Source of the DNA: Candidatus Obscuribacterales bacterium
GTDB lineage: Bacteria; Cyanobacteriota; Vampirovibrionia; Obscuribacterales; Obscuribacteraceae
NCBI GenBank assembly: GCA_020634035.1
Contig: JACKCM010000009.1
Coordinates: 62,001-126,000, forward strand
Length of the DNA stretch: 64,000 nucleotides
Direction of reading: 5' to 3'
Below are positions 1 through 8,711 of this stretch, in pieces; position 1 is the first letter of the stretch, and every line of letters begins with the position of its first letter. Both the position numbers and the translations under genes were made by a program. Under the pieces are notes generated by a model. The model saw nothing but the letters and a program-made list of their open reading frames with translations. It was not told where the DNA came from and did no database searches.

Positions 1-888
1 GCGACCATAGCCGCACAATTCTTCTATATATGGATTGATGGCGCTTATCTTGCCGGAGTCATTTATAGAACAGATCAAATCCCTGGCGTTATCAATGAGA
101 GCGCGCTCTTTGCGCCGGGCTTCTTTCAGGTCTCTTGCCATATCATGAAATACCCTGTCCAACCGGGCCAGTTCATCGTCGCCGGGTAATGCCGGATGAA
201 GCGGAAGATCGCTTGCCAGTCTATAGGTGTTTTCATTTAAGCGTCTGATTCTGCCGGTAATAGACTGGGTTAGATAAGTCGCGGCAAAAAGGGCGATGAC
301 CAGATTGGCACCACCGGCAAGCAGCATCGCCTGCTGCATGTTCTGGCGGATATGAGCCTGGACCTCAGGACTTTCGTCGGCATAGCGCTTCTCTTTTCTC
401 GCCATACTGAGAAGCTCCGAACTCAAAAGATTGCGCGATGAGTTGTGCAGACGCTTCCAGAGCGCCTTTCTCATATCGTGCTCCCCTTCTTCAGAGCGCT
501 TCATAGAGACATCTATTTGAGACAAAAGCTTCATGGTCTGCCGACCGGCATTCTCGGCTTCCACCACCAGGGCATGTTGTTCGGCATTATCGCGAGTCAA
601 TTCATTGAGCTCACGATAATGCCCCTTGAGCTTGGCGGTCAAATCAGTGAGCACCGAAGAGTCCGGCATGCGAAAATCGCGCTCTTCCGAGCCATAATAC
701 ATGGCAGCATAAAAAACATCGTTGGATAGCTGGGTTACGACCTCGGATATTTTGTTTGCCCGGGTAGCCCGCTTCAGTTCAGTTTCAGCCTCTTCTTGCA
801 AGGCGCTCAGCCATATCAAAGAGCCCAGTTGAAAGAGCAGCGGGGTCACCACGAGAATAAGTACCTGAGCTGTCAGAGGCAGTCGCAA
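1..888 (-). CDS. Membrane sensor histidine kinase, N-terminal part (cut by window edge)
   Basis: The reverse strand stays open from 888 to the window edge (296 codons). It reads as one transmembrane segment near residues 7-28, an extracytoplasmic helical region of about 170 residues, a second membrane segment near 195-212, a HAMP-like linker and the start of a PAS domain (residues ALIDNARDLICSIN followed by Asp-Ser-Gly). The kinase core lies outside the window, so the kinase call is inferred from this domain order and from the divergent response regulator at 997. No ATG is usable: stops precede it in frame, so TTG at 888-886 just before the first membrane helix is taken as the start. The sensory role is unknown. 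Confidence 0.75.
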   Translation of the reverse strand, partial: MRLPLTAQVLILVVTPLLFQLGSLIWLSALQEEAETELKRATRANKISEVVTQLSNDVFYAAMYYGSEERDFRMPDSSVLTDLTAKLKGHYRELNELTRDNAEQHALVVEAENAGRQTMKLLSQIDVSMKRSEEGEHDMRKALWKRLHNSSRNLLSSELLSMARKEKRYADESPEVQAHIRQNMQQAMLLAGGANLVIALFAATYLTQSITGRIRRLNENTYRLASDLPLHPALPGDDELARLDRVFHDMARDLKEARRKERALIDNARDLICSINDSGKISAINPYIEELCGYGR

Positions 889-996
889 TTTCTCGAATTC
901 TCCCGGGTGCCTTGCAAAATCATTTCATCAGGTTATATTCTTGTCTGGGAACTCCGTATTTTGCAAGCTGCGGCTATTATCAAGAGCAAGAGGCAG

Positions 997-1674
997 ATGG
1001 CTAAAATCCTGCTGGTGGAAGATGATGAAGACTTTGCCCTTACATTAATTGCGGGGCTGAGTAATGAAAGGCATACTGTAGAACATGCCCTGGACGGTGA
1101 CCTGGCTGTCGACCTGCTTAGCTGCACCGAGTTCGATGTGGTGATTCTAGACTGGGACCTGCCTTCTATGAACGGCATAGAAGTACTGCGCGCTTTCAGA
1201 AACAGAGGCGGCAAAACCCCGGTTTTGATGCTGACAGGAAAGAGCGACATCACAGATAAAGAGACCGGTCTCGATACCGGTGCCGATGATTATCTGACCA
1301 AGCCATTCGATATGCGAGAGCTGGTGGCAAGAATCCGCGCCCTGCTAAGACGACCCGGAGCCACCGTAGAGAATGTCCTCAGAGCCCGGGATCTGGTGCT
1401 CGACCCTGTTAAACACAGGCTTACCAAAGACGGCAAAGAGGTACATCTTCTGCCCCGGGATTTTGCTCTATTAGAGTTCTTCATGCGAAATCAAGATCAA
1501 GTATTTTCTGCGGACACGCTTTTGTCAAGGGTCTGGCATGCCGATTCGGATGCATCATCCGAAGGTCTGAGAGCGGCCATTAGAAGAATCCGTAAGAACG
1601 TGGACGGCGATGCCGAACTATCAGATTCGATTATCGAAAATATCTCGAGAGTGGGCTACAGGCTGCGAACCTGA
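997..1674 (+). CDS. OmpR/PhoB-family response regulator
   Basis: 225 residues: an N-terminal receiver domain with the acidic pair at 9-10, phospho-acceptor Asp52 (ILDWDLPS) and the conserved Lys in DDYLTKPF, then a winged-helix DNA-binding domain ending in VGYRLRT. The start is the ATG that begins MAKILLVEDD, preceded by a purine-rich AAGAGGCAG. A longer upstream reading exists but would add about 67 residues foreign to the family. It is divergent from the sensor kinase ending at 888, with about 108 bp between them, so the two probably form a pair. It is a paralogue of the regulator at 37157, with the same length and the same DDYLTKPFD segment. It may bind the TGTGATC repeats further on, which is unproven. 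Confidence 0.93.
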   Translation: MAKILLVEDDEDFALTLIAGLSNERHTVEHALDGDLAVDLLSCTEFDVVILDWDLPSMNGIEVLRAFRNRGGKTPVLMLTGKSDITDKETGLDTGADDYLTKPFDMRELVARIRALLRRPGATVENVLRARDLVLDPVKHRLTKDGKEVHLLPRDFALLEFFMRNQDQVFSADTLLSRVWHADSDASSEGLRAAIRRIRKNVDGDAELSDSIIENISRVGYRLRT

Positions 1675-1684
1675 TCACATCAGA

Positions 1685-2959
1685 TCAAGCAAGGTAGCGA
1701 AACCATAGATAGAAAGATGCTATAGCCAGAGACTCGAGCATTACAAAACCGCCCACTAGAGTAAACTCCATAAAACTGAGAGGCATCCCCCGGGAATGGG
1801 CCATATCTGCCACCACGACATTGGCGGTGGCACCGATAAGCGAGCCGTTGCCGCCCAGGCAGGCACCCAGGGCTAGAGCCCACCAGAGAGCATCGCTGGA
1901 CACAGTATGCTCCTGTACTGTCCTCACCAACGGTATCATGGTGGCAGTGTAGGGGATATTATCGATTATGGCCGAGAGAATGCCGGAGATCCAGAGAATG
2001 GCAAGGGGCATGAAATGAACATTGTCACCGGTCCATTTGATGAATTCATGGGCGAGCATTTCGATCGCACCGGAATGTTCTACTGCACCCACCATTATGA
2101 ATAGACCGATGAAAAAGAAAATCGTGGTCCATTCCACATCACTCCAGATACTCTTACGATTCTCGAAAACAAGAAGAAACGCGGCTCCGGATAGGGCGAT
2201 GGTGCCGGCTTCGAGATTGAGCATGCCATGTAAGGCAAAACCGGTGATCACCAGAAGGGTGGTGATTAAAGAGACTATCAAAAGCCGCATGTCGGCGATT
2301 GCTTCCCGAGCGGAGAGATCTGAGAGTTCTTCTGCCGAGACCTGATTGCCGGTGAGCTGTTTTCTATAAATCAGAAATAGAGTAAGCAGGGTGACGGGCA
2401 GGATCATCAGAACCACCGGTGCCAGGTTGATGACGAAATCATTGAAACTGAGCTTGGCGGCTGAGCCGATCATGATATTGGGCGGGTCGCCTATCAGGGT
2501 GGCGGTGCCACCAATATTTGAGCAGATGGTTTCGGAGATCAAAAAAGGAACCGGGCTCACCTTGAGGTGTTGGGCGATTACACAGGTGACGCTACCGAGC
2601 AGAAGCACCGTGGTGACATTGTCGAAGATGGCAGACAAGACTGCGGTCATCAATGAGAAAATCAGAAGCAGTTTGATCTTGTCGCCTTTTAAAGTACGGG
2701 CAACAAAGATAGCAAGGGCGTTGAGTCCGCCGCTGTGACCGAGCACATTGACGATGATCATCATGCCCACAAGCAGAAAAATCACGTTGAAATCGATAGA
2801 AGATATCGCCTGTTGCTGGGTGATGCAATGACTGACGATCAGAATAGAAGCACCGAGCAGCGCGGTGGCAACCTTCGGAATTCTTTCCAGAACTATCGAA
2901 ATATAGGCTAACAGGAGAATGGCGTTCGGAAAAATAAAAGACCAGTTGATATGAGTCAT
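1685..2959 (-). CDS. ArsB/NhaD-superfamily ion transporter
   Basis: 424 residues, almost entirely hydrophobic, with about 11-12 predicted membrane segments. The sequence has the ion-transporter (ArsB/NhaD/P-protein/citrate transporter) look: an ATALLGASILI segment near the N-terminus, two related halves each with an Asp-Asn pair (FDNVTTVLLLG near residue 110 and IIDNIPYTATMIPL near 340), and GDPPN and LGGNGSLIGATANVV segments. In this superfamily these re-entrant regions line the transport site. The substrate (Na+/H+, arsenite or dicarboxylate) cannot be decided from sequence. It converges on the response regulator at 1674 with a 10-bp gap. The 217-bp upstream region carries three TGTGATC repeats. 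Confidence 0.85.
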   Translation of the reverse strand: MTHINWSFIFPNAILLLAYISIVLERIPKVATALLGASILIVSHCITQQQAISSIDFNVIFLLVGMMIIVNVLGHSGGLNALAIFVARTLKGDKIKLLLIFSLMTAVLSAIFDNVTTVLLLGSVTCVIAQHLKVSPVPFLISETICSNIGGTATLIGDPPNIMIGSAAKLSFNDFVINLAPVVLMILPVTLLTLFLIYRKQLTGNQVSAEELSDLSAREAIADMRLLIVSLITTLLVITGFALHGMLNLEAGTIALSGAAFLLVFENRKSIWSDVEWTTIFFFIGLFIMVGAVEHSGAIEMLAHEFIKWTGDNVHFMPLAILWISGILSAIIDNIPYTATMIPLVRTVQEHTVSSDALWWALALGACLGGNGSLIGATANVVVADMAHSRGMPLSFMEFTLVGGFVMLESLAIASFYLWFRYLA

Positions 2960-3119
2960 GTTTATCTAAAACCGAAACTTCCCCGGAGCAAACCACTGAC
3001 TTGACAACGACATTCCACCGAGTGCTATTTCGTCCTGCCAGGCCTCGGAGTGATGACTGAATGATTTCAAGATCTGCGTTTAACTTCAATCCGCCGCTAA
3101 AGAAAGATTAACAGATACA

Positions 3120-3148
3120 TGTGATCGAATTGTGATCGGGCTGTGATC
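3120..3148. promoter_or_regulatory. Three TGTGATC repeats, 11-bp period, upstream of the ArsB/NhaD-type gene
   Basis: TGTGATC starts at 3120, 3131 and 3142, exactly 11 bp apart. The region between the carrier start (2959) and the SulP stop (3177) holds nothing else of note. The spacing is that of OmpR/PhoB-family direct-repeat operators; the half-site also resembles CRP TGTGA, but the direct-repeat order does not fit CRP. Confidence 0.6.
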
Positions 3149-3176
3149 ACCTGGACTGACACTGTATTTCAGCAGA

Positions 3177-4865
3177 TTATACGGCGGTGCTGACCCGATA
3201 GTGCAAAGATTGAGAGTCGCTGGTACGGCAGCAAAGCTGTTCGAGACCCTCCACACTGACTTTCGCCAGACCATTGACCCCGGAATCTTTCTCCAGCAGC
3301 ATCAAATAAGAGGTGCTGCTGTGATCGACGATACCCACCTCAGGACTGAGCACCAGTTTGACGGTCTTACAGCTCTTGAGAAGCGGGTCTATAGTGGCAC
3401 GAACATTGAGATTGTTGAAACAGGTTATCGGTCCGTCGAAAATAACTTCTCCGGCTTCGCCGTCATTGCTGACCGCAGCAACCGGACTCTTGAAGAGACT
3501 GACCAGACAATCGAGAGCATTGCGCAAAAACTGGAGAGGGTCGTGGCTTCTTCTACAATCGCATTTCAGGGCATAGAAAAGCAGAATACCGACTTTGACC
3601 AGGATACCGCTGGCGATACCGATAAGCAGGTCGGAGCAAACCGTAACCAGTACCGTGGTGGCAAAAACAGCCATCTGTTCCATGCCGAACGCGGCCACCT
3701 GCTGCCACTTATGAGGACCCGCCAGCTTATAGCCGATATGAACCAGCACCGCCGAGAGTGCCGCAATAGGAATCAGCGAGATGAGGTTGTTGAACAAGAG
3801 CAGAAACGTGATTAAAAAGATGGCATTATAGAAATTAGCCCAGGCTGTTCTTCCACCGGCAACAATACAGGTGGTGCTTTTGATAATGCCCGGAATAATG
3901 GTCAGACCACCGATTAAACTGGAGCATATGTTAGATACGCCCATGGCAAACAAAGTGCGATGGGGGTCGGATTTGCGTTTATAAGGATCGATCTGATCGA
4001 CGGCATGGATGGTGGCAAGCGACTCACAACCGTCGACAAAGGTGAGGGCGAGCACACTGAGAACAATAGTAGGCACCAGGGTCATATCCTTGAACAGTCC
4101 GCTGAAATCAGGAAAGACCAGACCGTGCTCTAATGGATTCGCCGGAATCTCTACCAGACAGGAGGGAGAGAGATGAAAAAGTTGCCCCAGAGCAATACCG
4201 ACCAGAACAACGATGAGATGCGGCGGTACATGTCTAACAAGTGGAATTCTTACTTTGGGAAGTATGAAAAGCAAGGCGAGACATATGGATGATATCGCGA
4301 GAACATATGGATTGAGATGCAGTATATGAGAGGGTGTTTCGAAGATGATGCTGAAAAACTCGTGAGCATGATACTTATGCCCGATAAAATTGGGAATCTG
4401 CTTGGCGATGATCAATAGACCGATGGCGGCAAGCATTCCATGAATGGCCGATTTCGGAAAGAGATAGCTGAACTTTGCCGCTTTGAAATAGGTGAGCACA
4501 AGCTGAGTAAGACCGGCGAACATGATAACGCCCAGGACCAGGCGGTAGCCGACATCCATATTGCCGTGACCGAGAGCGGTGATAGAAGAGAAAAGGACCG
4601 GTGCCAGTCCGGCAGCCGGTCCACTGACCGTCACATAAGCACCACCGAGTATCGGAAAGATCAGTCCGGCGATAATTTCAGAAGTGATACCACATATGGG
4701 AGGCGCCCCGGAGGCAAGGGCGATACCCAGGGAGAGTGGAACCGATACCAGGGCGATGATGAAGCCGGCGAACATATCCTGACGCCAGTGCTTCAAGCCT
4801 TTCAAGCCATTCTCAGGAGCTTCTTCGTGCCTGTTCTCGTTTTTGATCTCGTGATCTGACTCCAT
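3177..4865 (-). CDS. SulP-family anion (bicarbonate/sulfate) transporter with STAS-like tail
   Basis: An integral membrane carrier of about 562 residues. The N-terminal region after the hydrophilic head reads WRQDMFAGFIIALVSVPLSLG, followed by GITSEIIAGLIFPILGG and the SGPAAGLAP segment diagnostic of SulP/SLC26 carriers. The C-terminal ~90 residues resemble a STAS domain (DGPITCFNN and a VDHSS segment). SulP proteins carry sulfate, bicarbonate or other anions; the substrate is not assignable. The start is ambiguous: in-frame starts lie at 4937, 4880 and 4865. The last has GGAG about 9 nt upstream and is used here. The universal-stress gene lies upstream on the same strand, a pairing seen for other SulP carriers, and the gap holds TGTGATC repeats. 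Confidence 0.88.
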   Translation of the reverse strand: MESDHEIKNENRHEEAPENGLKGLKHWRQDMFAGFIIALVSVPLSLGIALASGAPPICGITSEIIAGLIFPILGGAYVTVSGPAAGLAPVLFSSITALGHGNMDVGYRLVLGVIMFAGLTQLVLTYFKAAKFSYLFPKSAIHGMLAAIGLLIIAKQIPNFIGHKYHAHEFFSIIFETPSHILHLNPYVLAISSICLALLFILPKVRIPLVRHVPPHLIVVLVGIALGQLFHLSPSCLVEIPANPLEHGLVFPDFSGLFKDMTLVPTIVLSVLALTFVDGCESLATIHAVDQIDPYKRKSDPHRTLFAMGVSNICSSLIGGLTIIPGIIKSTTCIVAGGRTAWANFYNAIFLITFLLLFNNLISLIPIAALSAVLVHIGYKLAGPHKWQQVAAFGMEQMAVFATTVLVTVCSDLLIGIASGILVKVGILLFYALKCDCRRSHDPLQFLRNALDCLVSLFKSPVAAVSNDGEAGEVIFDGPITCFNNLNVRATIDPLLKSCKTVKLVLSPEVGIVDHSSTSYLMLLEKDSGVNGLAKVSVEGLEQLCCRTSDSQSLHYRVSTAV

Positions 4866-5020
4866 TGCCCTGCTCTCCATTTCTTCGATAAAACTTACCA
4901 ATTCAAGCCGCACCGATAGAAAAGCTATCGGGCACATCTCTGTCCGGGTTCTAAAACTTCTGGTTATCGCGCTTATAGTGTGAATAAGGGAACATCCACA
5001 CTACTAACTTAGCAATGTCA

Positions 5021-5049
5021 TGTGATGACAATGTGATCGTTTAATCACA
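5021..5049. promoter_or_regulatory. TGTGATG/TGTGATC repeats upstream of the SulP gene
   Basis: TGTGATG at 5021 and TGTGATC at 5032 are 11 bp apart, and the inverted AATCACA follows at 5043 in the same register. A further GATCACA is at 5072. Same motif as at 3120 and 5581. Confidence 0.55.
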
Positions 5050-5142
5050 AGCCCAAAATAATTCCTGAATCGATCACAGTTTCACAACAAAGTCTGAAAC
5101 ACGACTGAATAAAAGGTCGGAACCAGTAAAAGTAAAAGCGCT

Positions 5143-5559
5143 TTAGCGAACCAGTAACACCGAACAGTTGCAGCCCCGGGCTATCTCTTCGGCTTTTCTT
5201 GTAAGCAACCTGGCAAAACGATTGTTCGGCAGAGAGTCGGTCAAAACCAGAAGCTCTATGCCGGACTCTTCGATGATTTTCTTGACCCGGGCAGCTTCCC
5301 GGGCACCGCAATCGAGGGTCTCTATTATTACATTGACCCCGGACTCTCTGCAGCCCTGTTCCGCCGCATGGCGGATTTTATCTATAAAAGATCTGGCAGC
5401 CTCGGGTCCACTCTCTTTGCCGAGAATGCCCTGGCAGATAATCAGGCGCAATCCGACACACTGCTCTCCGGCAAGCATGGTCGCTTCCTGGAGAACTTTC
5501 CAGGCAGAACGCTCATCGGTGATGCAGGCAACGATCTGTTTTACTAAAGGGCTGCTCAT
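5143..5559 (-). CDS. Universal stress protein (UspA-like)
   Basis: 138 residues with a single Usp fold: an N-terminal beta strand (VKQIVACITDE), a central RLIICQGI, and a C-terminal GIELLVLTDSLPNNRFARLLTRKAEEIARG stretch ending in CSVLLVR, which matches the usual end of the family. The glycine-rich ATP-binding motif G-x2-G-x9-G-S/T is not clear, so nucleotide binding is doubtful. The closest feel is the Usp modules of KdpD-type or transporter-associated proteins. It lies 5' of the SulP gene on the same strand with a gap of about 280 bp to that start, so co-regulation rather than strict operon coupling is likely. The region just upstream carries TGTGATC repeats. Confidence 0.8.
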   Translation of the reverse strand: MSSPLVKQIVACITDERSAWKVLQEATMLAGEQCVGLRLIICQGILGKESGPEAARSFIDKIRHAAEQGCRESGVNVIIETLDCGAREAARVKKIIEESGIELLVLTDSLPNNRFARLLTRKAEEIARGCNCSVLLVR

Positions 5560-5580
5560 ATCTTAAGCCTAGATCATAAA

Positions 5581-5598
5581 TGTGATCAACTTGTGATA
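5581..5598. promoter_or_regulatory. TGTGATC repeats between the universal-stress and CoA-disulfide reductase genes
   Basis: TGTGATC at 5581 and TGTGATA at 5592 are 11 bp apart, with a weaker TAGATCA unit at 5570. The intergenic region separates divergent genes, so either could be the target. Confidence 0.5.
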
Positions 5599-5680
5599 AA
5601 GCCTGGGGCGTAGTTTTCGGAGATTCGGGCGGTTTCATCCTGTCTGGAATTCTTAAAATTTGCTACGACTGAGACCACTA

Positions 5681-5710
5681 TTCAACCATTTAACGATATA
5701 GTTGTATAAT
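5681..5710 (+). promoter_or_regulatory. Possible sigma-70 promoter of the CoA-disulfide reductase gene
   Basis: TATAAT at 5705-5710 with a weak TTCAAC -35 at 5681-5686 (18-bp spacer), 41 nt before the start codon. The -10 is perfect; the -35 is poor. Confidence 0.45.
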
Positions 5711-5750
5711 ATTCCAACGGGAAGTTCAAAAAAGGGTAGGGGATTCGGCC

Positions 5751-7430
5751 ATGGAAAATAAGAAAGAGAGATTGTTGATAGTTGGCGGAGTGGCTGGTGG
5801 CGCCTCCTGCGCGGCCCGGGCAAGACGCATGAACGAAGATGTGGAGATTATTGTCTTCGAGCGAGGCTCTTTCGTCTCTTTCGCCAACTGTGGACTGCCC
5901 TATTTTGTGGGTGACGTGATTGAAAACGAGAAAAACCTTCTGGTAGCAACACCAGAATTATTTCGCCAGCGTTTCAATATAGAGGTCAGACTGCGGAACG
6001 AAGTGCTGTCCATAGACAGGCAGGCTCAGACGATAAAAGTAAGAGAGCGCGACAGCGGAAAAGAGTATGAAGAGCGCTATGACGATCTGGTGCTTGCCAC
6101 CGGCGCCAGTGCCATACGTCCGCCGGTGCCCGGCATCGACCTGCCGGGCATATTTACAGTCAGAACGATTCCGGAGAGCCGCATGATCCGAAGCTGGCTC
6201 AGTGAATATTCGGTGAAGCAGGCTGTGGTGATAGGCGGCGGTTTTATCGGTCTTGAAATAACCGAGAATTTGATAAACAAGGACATCGATGTAAGTATCA
6301 TAGATAAAGGCGATCAGATCCTCACCCCTCTGGATCCGGAGATGACCTCCGAGATAGAAAAGCGCTTGAAGAGCCATGGTGTGGAGCTTTATCTAGGCGA
6401 AGGGGTAACAGGATTCTCCAGCAGAGAAGAGGATAAAAAACTAATTGTCCACACTGATTCGGGCAAAGCCCTGGAAGCGGATCTTATTATCCTTGGCGTG
6501 GGAGTTCGTCCGAACAGCGCCCTGGCTAAAGAAGCCGGGCTGGAAGTGGGCGCCACCGGCGGTATCGTGGTAACACCATATATGAACACCAGTGATCCTC
6601 ATATATGGGCGGTGGGTGATGTCACAGAAAACGCCAATTTCGTCACCGGAGAAAAACAGGTGGTGGCACTAGCAGGACCGGCCAACAGGCAGGGCAGAAT
6701 CGCCGCCGACAACATTTTCGGACAGAAAAGAAGATACCGGGGCACCCAGGCCACAGCGGTCTGCGGCATCTTAGGACTGACGGCAGCAGCCACCGGAGTA
6801 AATGAGAAGAGTCTGAAAAAAGCAAATATCAAATACGAGAAAGTCTATCTCCATCCCGGGCACCACGTGGGCTACTATCCCAACGCCAAACCGGTGCATC
6901 TGAAAGTGCTCTATGCAAAAGAAGACGGTAAGCTGCTTGGAGCCCAGGCTATCGGTGAAGAAGGCATAGACAAACGCATGGATGTTATATCCATGGCACT
7001 ACAACTGGGTGGCACCGTATTTGATCTCGAAGAAGCCGAGCTCTGCTATGCGCCGCAGTATGGAGCCGCCAAAGATCCGGTCAATATAGCCGGCATGATC
7101 GCAGCCAATCAACTGCGGGGCTATGCACCGCTTGCCCACTGGAACAACTTCCAACTGACGGATTCTAATAAGAGCTACTTCCTCGATGTCAGGAATCCCT
7201 CCGAATATGAAAGCGGCCATGTTGACAACGCGGTCAATATACCCCTGCATGATCTCAGAGAGAGACTGGACGAATTGCCTCAAGACAGACCGATTCTGGT
7301 CTATTGCCGGGTCGGCCAGCGTGGCTATTACGCCACAAGAATGCTTCGCATCAAAGGCTTCAACGCCTATAACCTGAGCGGTGGCATCATCACCCAGGGG
7401 GATGTAAAGGAACTGGCTCTCAAAGCCTGA
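5751..7430 (+). CDS. CoA-disulfide reductase with C-terminal rhodanese domain
   Basis: 559 residues. The N-terminal FAD-binding GGVAGGASCAARARR is followed by the single redox Cys in SFANCGLPYFVGDVI, the hallmark of CoA-disulfide reductase/NADH oxidase/persulfide reductase enzymes. A NAD-binding GGGFIGLEI lies near residue 165, and AVGDVTE completes FAD binding. A rhodanese domain occupies about 465-559 with active-site Cys in VYCRVGQRGYYA. Such CoADR-Rhd fusions reduce CoA or polysulfide disulfides with NAD(P)H. The ATG at 5751 follows a GGGG-containing stretch, and a TATAAT-like -10 lies at 5705. It is transcribed away from the universal-stress gene. A 12-bp inverted repeat follows about 20 bp after the stop. 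Confidence 0.93.
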   Translation: MENKKERLLIVGGVAGGASCAARARRMNEDVEIIVFERGSFVSFANCGLPYFVGDVIENEKNLLVATPELFRQRFNIEVRLRNEVLSIDRQAQTIKVRERDSGKEYEERYDDLVLATGASAIRPPVPGIDLPGIFTVRTIPESRMIRSWLSEYSVKQAVVIGGGFIGLEITENLINKDIDVSIIDKGDQILTPLDPEMTSEIEKRLKSHGVELYLGEGVTGFSSREEDKKLIVHTDSGKALEADLIILGVGVRPNSALAKEAGLEVGATGGIVVTPYMNTSDPHIWAVGDVTENANFVTGEKQVVALAGPANRQGRIAADNIFGQKRRYRGTQATAVCGILGLTAAATGVNEKSLKKANIKYEKVYLHPGHHVGYYPNAKPVHLKVLYAKEDGKLLGAQAIGEEGIDKRMDVISMALQLGGTVFDLEEAELCYAPQYGAAKDPVNIAGMIAANQLRGYAPLAHWNNFQLTDSNKSYFLDVRNPSEYESGHVDNAVNIPLHDLRERLDELPQDRPILVYCRVGQRGYYATRMLRIKGFNAYNLSGGIITQGDVKELALKA

Positions 7431-7450
7431 GCTTCCAAAGCGGTTAAAAT

Positions 7451-7484
7451 AAGCCGAAGATAGAGGGTTCTGTATCTTCGGCTT
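7451..7484 (+). promoter_or_regulatory. Perfect 12-bp inverted repeat directly before the AAA ATPase start
   Basis: AAGCCGAAGATA at 7451-7462 pairs with TATCTTCGGCTT at 7473-7484 around a 10-nt loop that contains GAGGG. The right arm ends 3 nt before the ATG of the first ATPase gene. There is no following T-run, so it is not a classic terminator. It could end the reductase transcript or control translation by placing the only purine-rich stretch in the loop. Confidence 0.6.
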
Positions 7485-7487
7485 GCC

Positions 7488-8699
7488 ATGAGAATCAAAG
7501 AGATAAACATAAGCGGCTACCGCTCGCTGAGAAGTTTCACCATCCATCCTGGTCCTGTCACTGTCTGTGTCGGACCGAACGGCTCGGGCAAGAGCAATAT
7601 CTATAATGCCCTCAGGCTGTTAAAAGCAGCCGCCGCAGGCGAGTTTGCTCGCTCTATCGTGACCGAAGGTGGAATGGACTCCATCTTCTGGGCAGGAGAG
7701 AGAACCGAAGACGAGACCGGCAAAATCAAAATCGGTCTGCGTACAGGTGCTATGTCCTACTCTATGCGATTCGGAATAATGCCGAGAAGCGAGCGCATGA
7801 AAGATGGCGAAGGAATAAGAGACCGCGGTCTAGATTATTTCAAGCAGGACCCGGATATAAAATTCGAACAGGTCGAATTTATGGACCGGGGAAAGGCGAT
7901 TCCTCTTCTAAAGAGAAAACGCGCTGCGGTAATCGCCAGAAACATGGAAGGTCGCAGTATTCCCTATGCCCTGCCTCTTGAAAGCGGCGAATCGGTGCTC
8001 TCGGCTCTCAGAGAACCCCAGAAGTTTCCAGAGCTTTTTAAACTGCGCCAGGACTTCTTGAGCTGGCGCTTCTATCATGATTTCAGAACCGATCTGGATT
8101 CACCGATTCGCAAGCCGCAGAAAGCGACGATGACCACAGTGTTGAGCGATAACGGTCATGACCTCACCTCTGCCATCGCCACCATCTGGGCTGTCGGAGA
8201 CAGAGAACGCTTCGATAGTTTGATAGATCTGGCCTTTCCCGGTGCCGAAATAGATCTGGACGAAGAGGATGGTGTTCTCGATATCGCCATGGTCAGCCCC
8301 GGACTGTATCGTAAATTAAGCGCCCGAGAACTCTCGGACGGTACTCTGCAATACCTGCTTCTGGTGACCGCCCTGCTCTCTCCTCGACCGGCACCGTTTA
8401 TGGTGCTGAATGAACCAGAGACCAGTATTCATCAGGATCTCATTCCTTCTCTGGCGGAGCTTATTAAAGAAGCATCTAAAAAAAGTCAGGTTTTCCTCAC
8501 TACCCACTCTCAAGAGCTTGCCTCGGTCTTGAAAAAAGAATCTAATTGCAGACTTTTCGAACTGGCCAAAAAAGAAGGTGCCACCATAGTCCCCGCAGTT
8601 AAATTAGAGGATCAAAAAGATTACGAGGGCGATGAGAACGAAGTCGAAGAAGGAGACTTGATGGAAGACTTCGGTGACGATGAAGATGATGAAAATTGA
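7488..8699 (+). CDS. AAA-family ATPase (COG4637-like), first of three tandem paralogues
   Basis: 403 residues of the RecF/SMC-type ABC-ATPase group. It begins at once with MRIKEINISGYRSL, then Walker A GPNGSGKSN at 29-37, a signature LSDGTLQYLLL, a Walker-B-like FMVLNEPETSIHQDL in which Asn replaces the usual Asp, and a TTHSQEL switch-His motif. There is no TOPRIM or HNH nuclease. The tail from about 380 is strongly acidic (Asp/Glu runs). No good Shine-Dalgarno precedes the ATG; instead a perfect 12-bp hairpin ends 3 nt before it. The next paralogue starts 12 bp after the stop. The cellular role of this family is unknown; possible roles in DNA metabolism or defence are inference. Confidence 0.85.
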   Translation: MRIKEINISGYRSLRSFTIHPGPVTVCVGPNGSGKSNIYNALRLLKAAAAGEFARSIVTEGGMDSIFWAGERTEDETGKIKIGLRTGAMSYSMRFGIMPRSERMKDGEGIRDRGLDYFKQDPDIKFEQVEFMDRGKAIPLLKRKRAAVIARNMEGRSIPYALPLESGESVLSALREPQKFPELFKLRQDFLSWRFYHDFRTDLDSPIRKPQKATMTTVLSDNGHDLTSAIATIWAVGDRERFDSLIDLAFPGAEIDLDEEDGVLDIAMVSPGLYRKLSARELSDGTLQYLLLVTALLSPRPAPFMVLNEPETSIHQDLIPSLAELIKEASKKSQVFLTTHSQELASVLKKESNCRLFELAKKEGATIVPAVKLEDQKDYEGDENEVEEGDLMEDFGDDEDDEN

Positions 8700-8711
8700 G
8701 AGATCTGATCT

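Noticed and set aside
3120..5598. TGTGATC boxes as CRP sites
   Set aside because: CRP needs TGTGA-N6-TCACA inverted symmetry; here the units are direct repeats at 11 bp and the one inverted pair has an N8 spacer.
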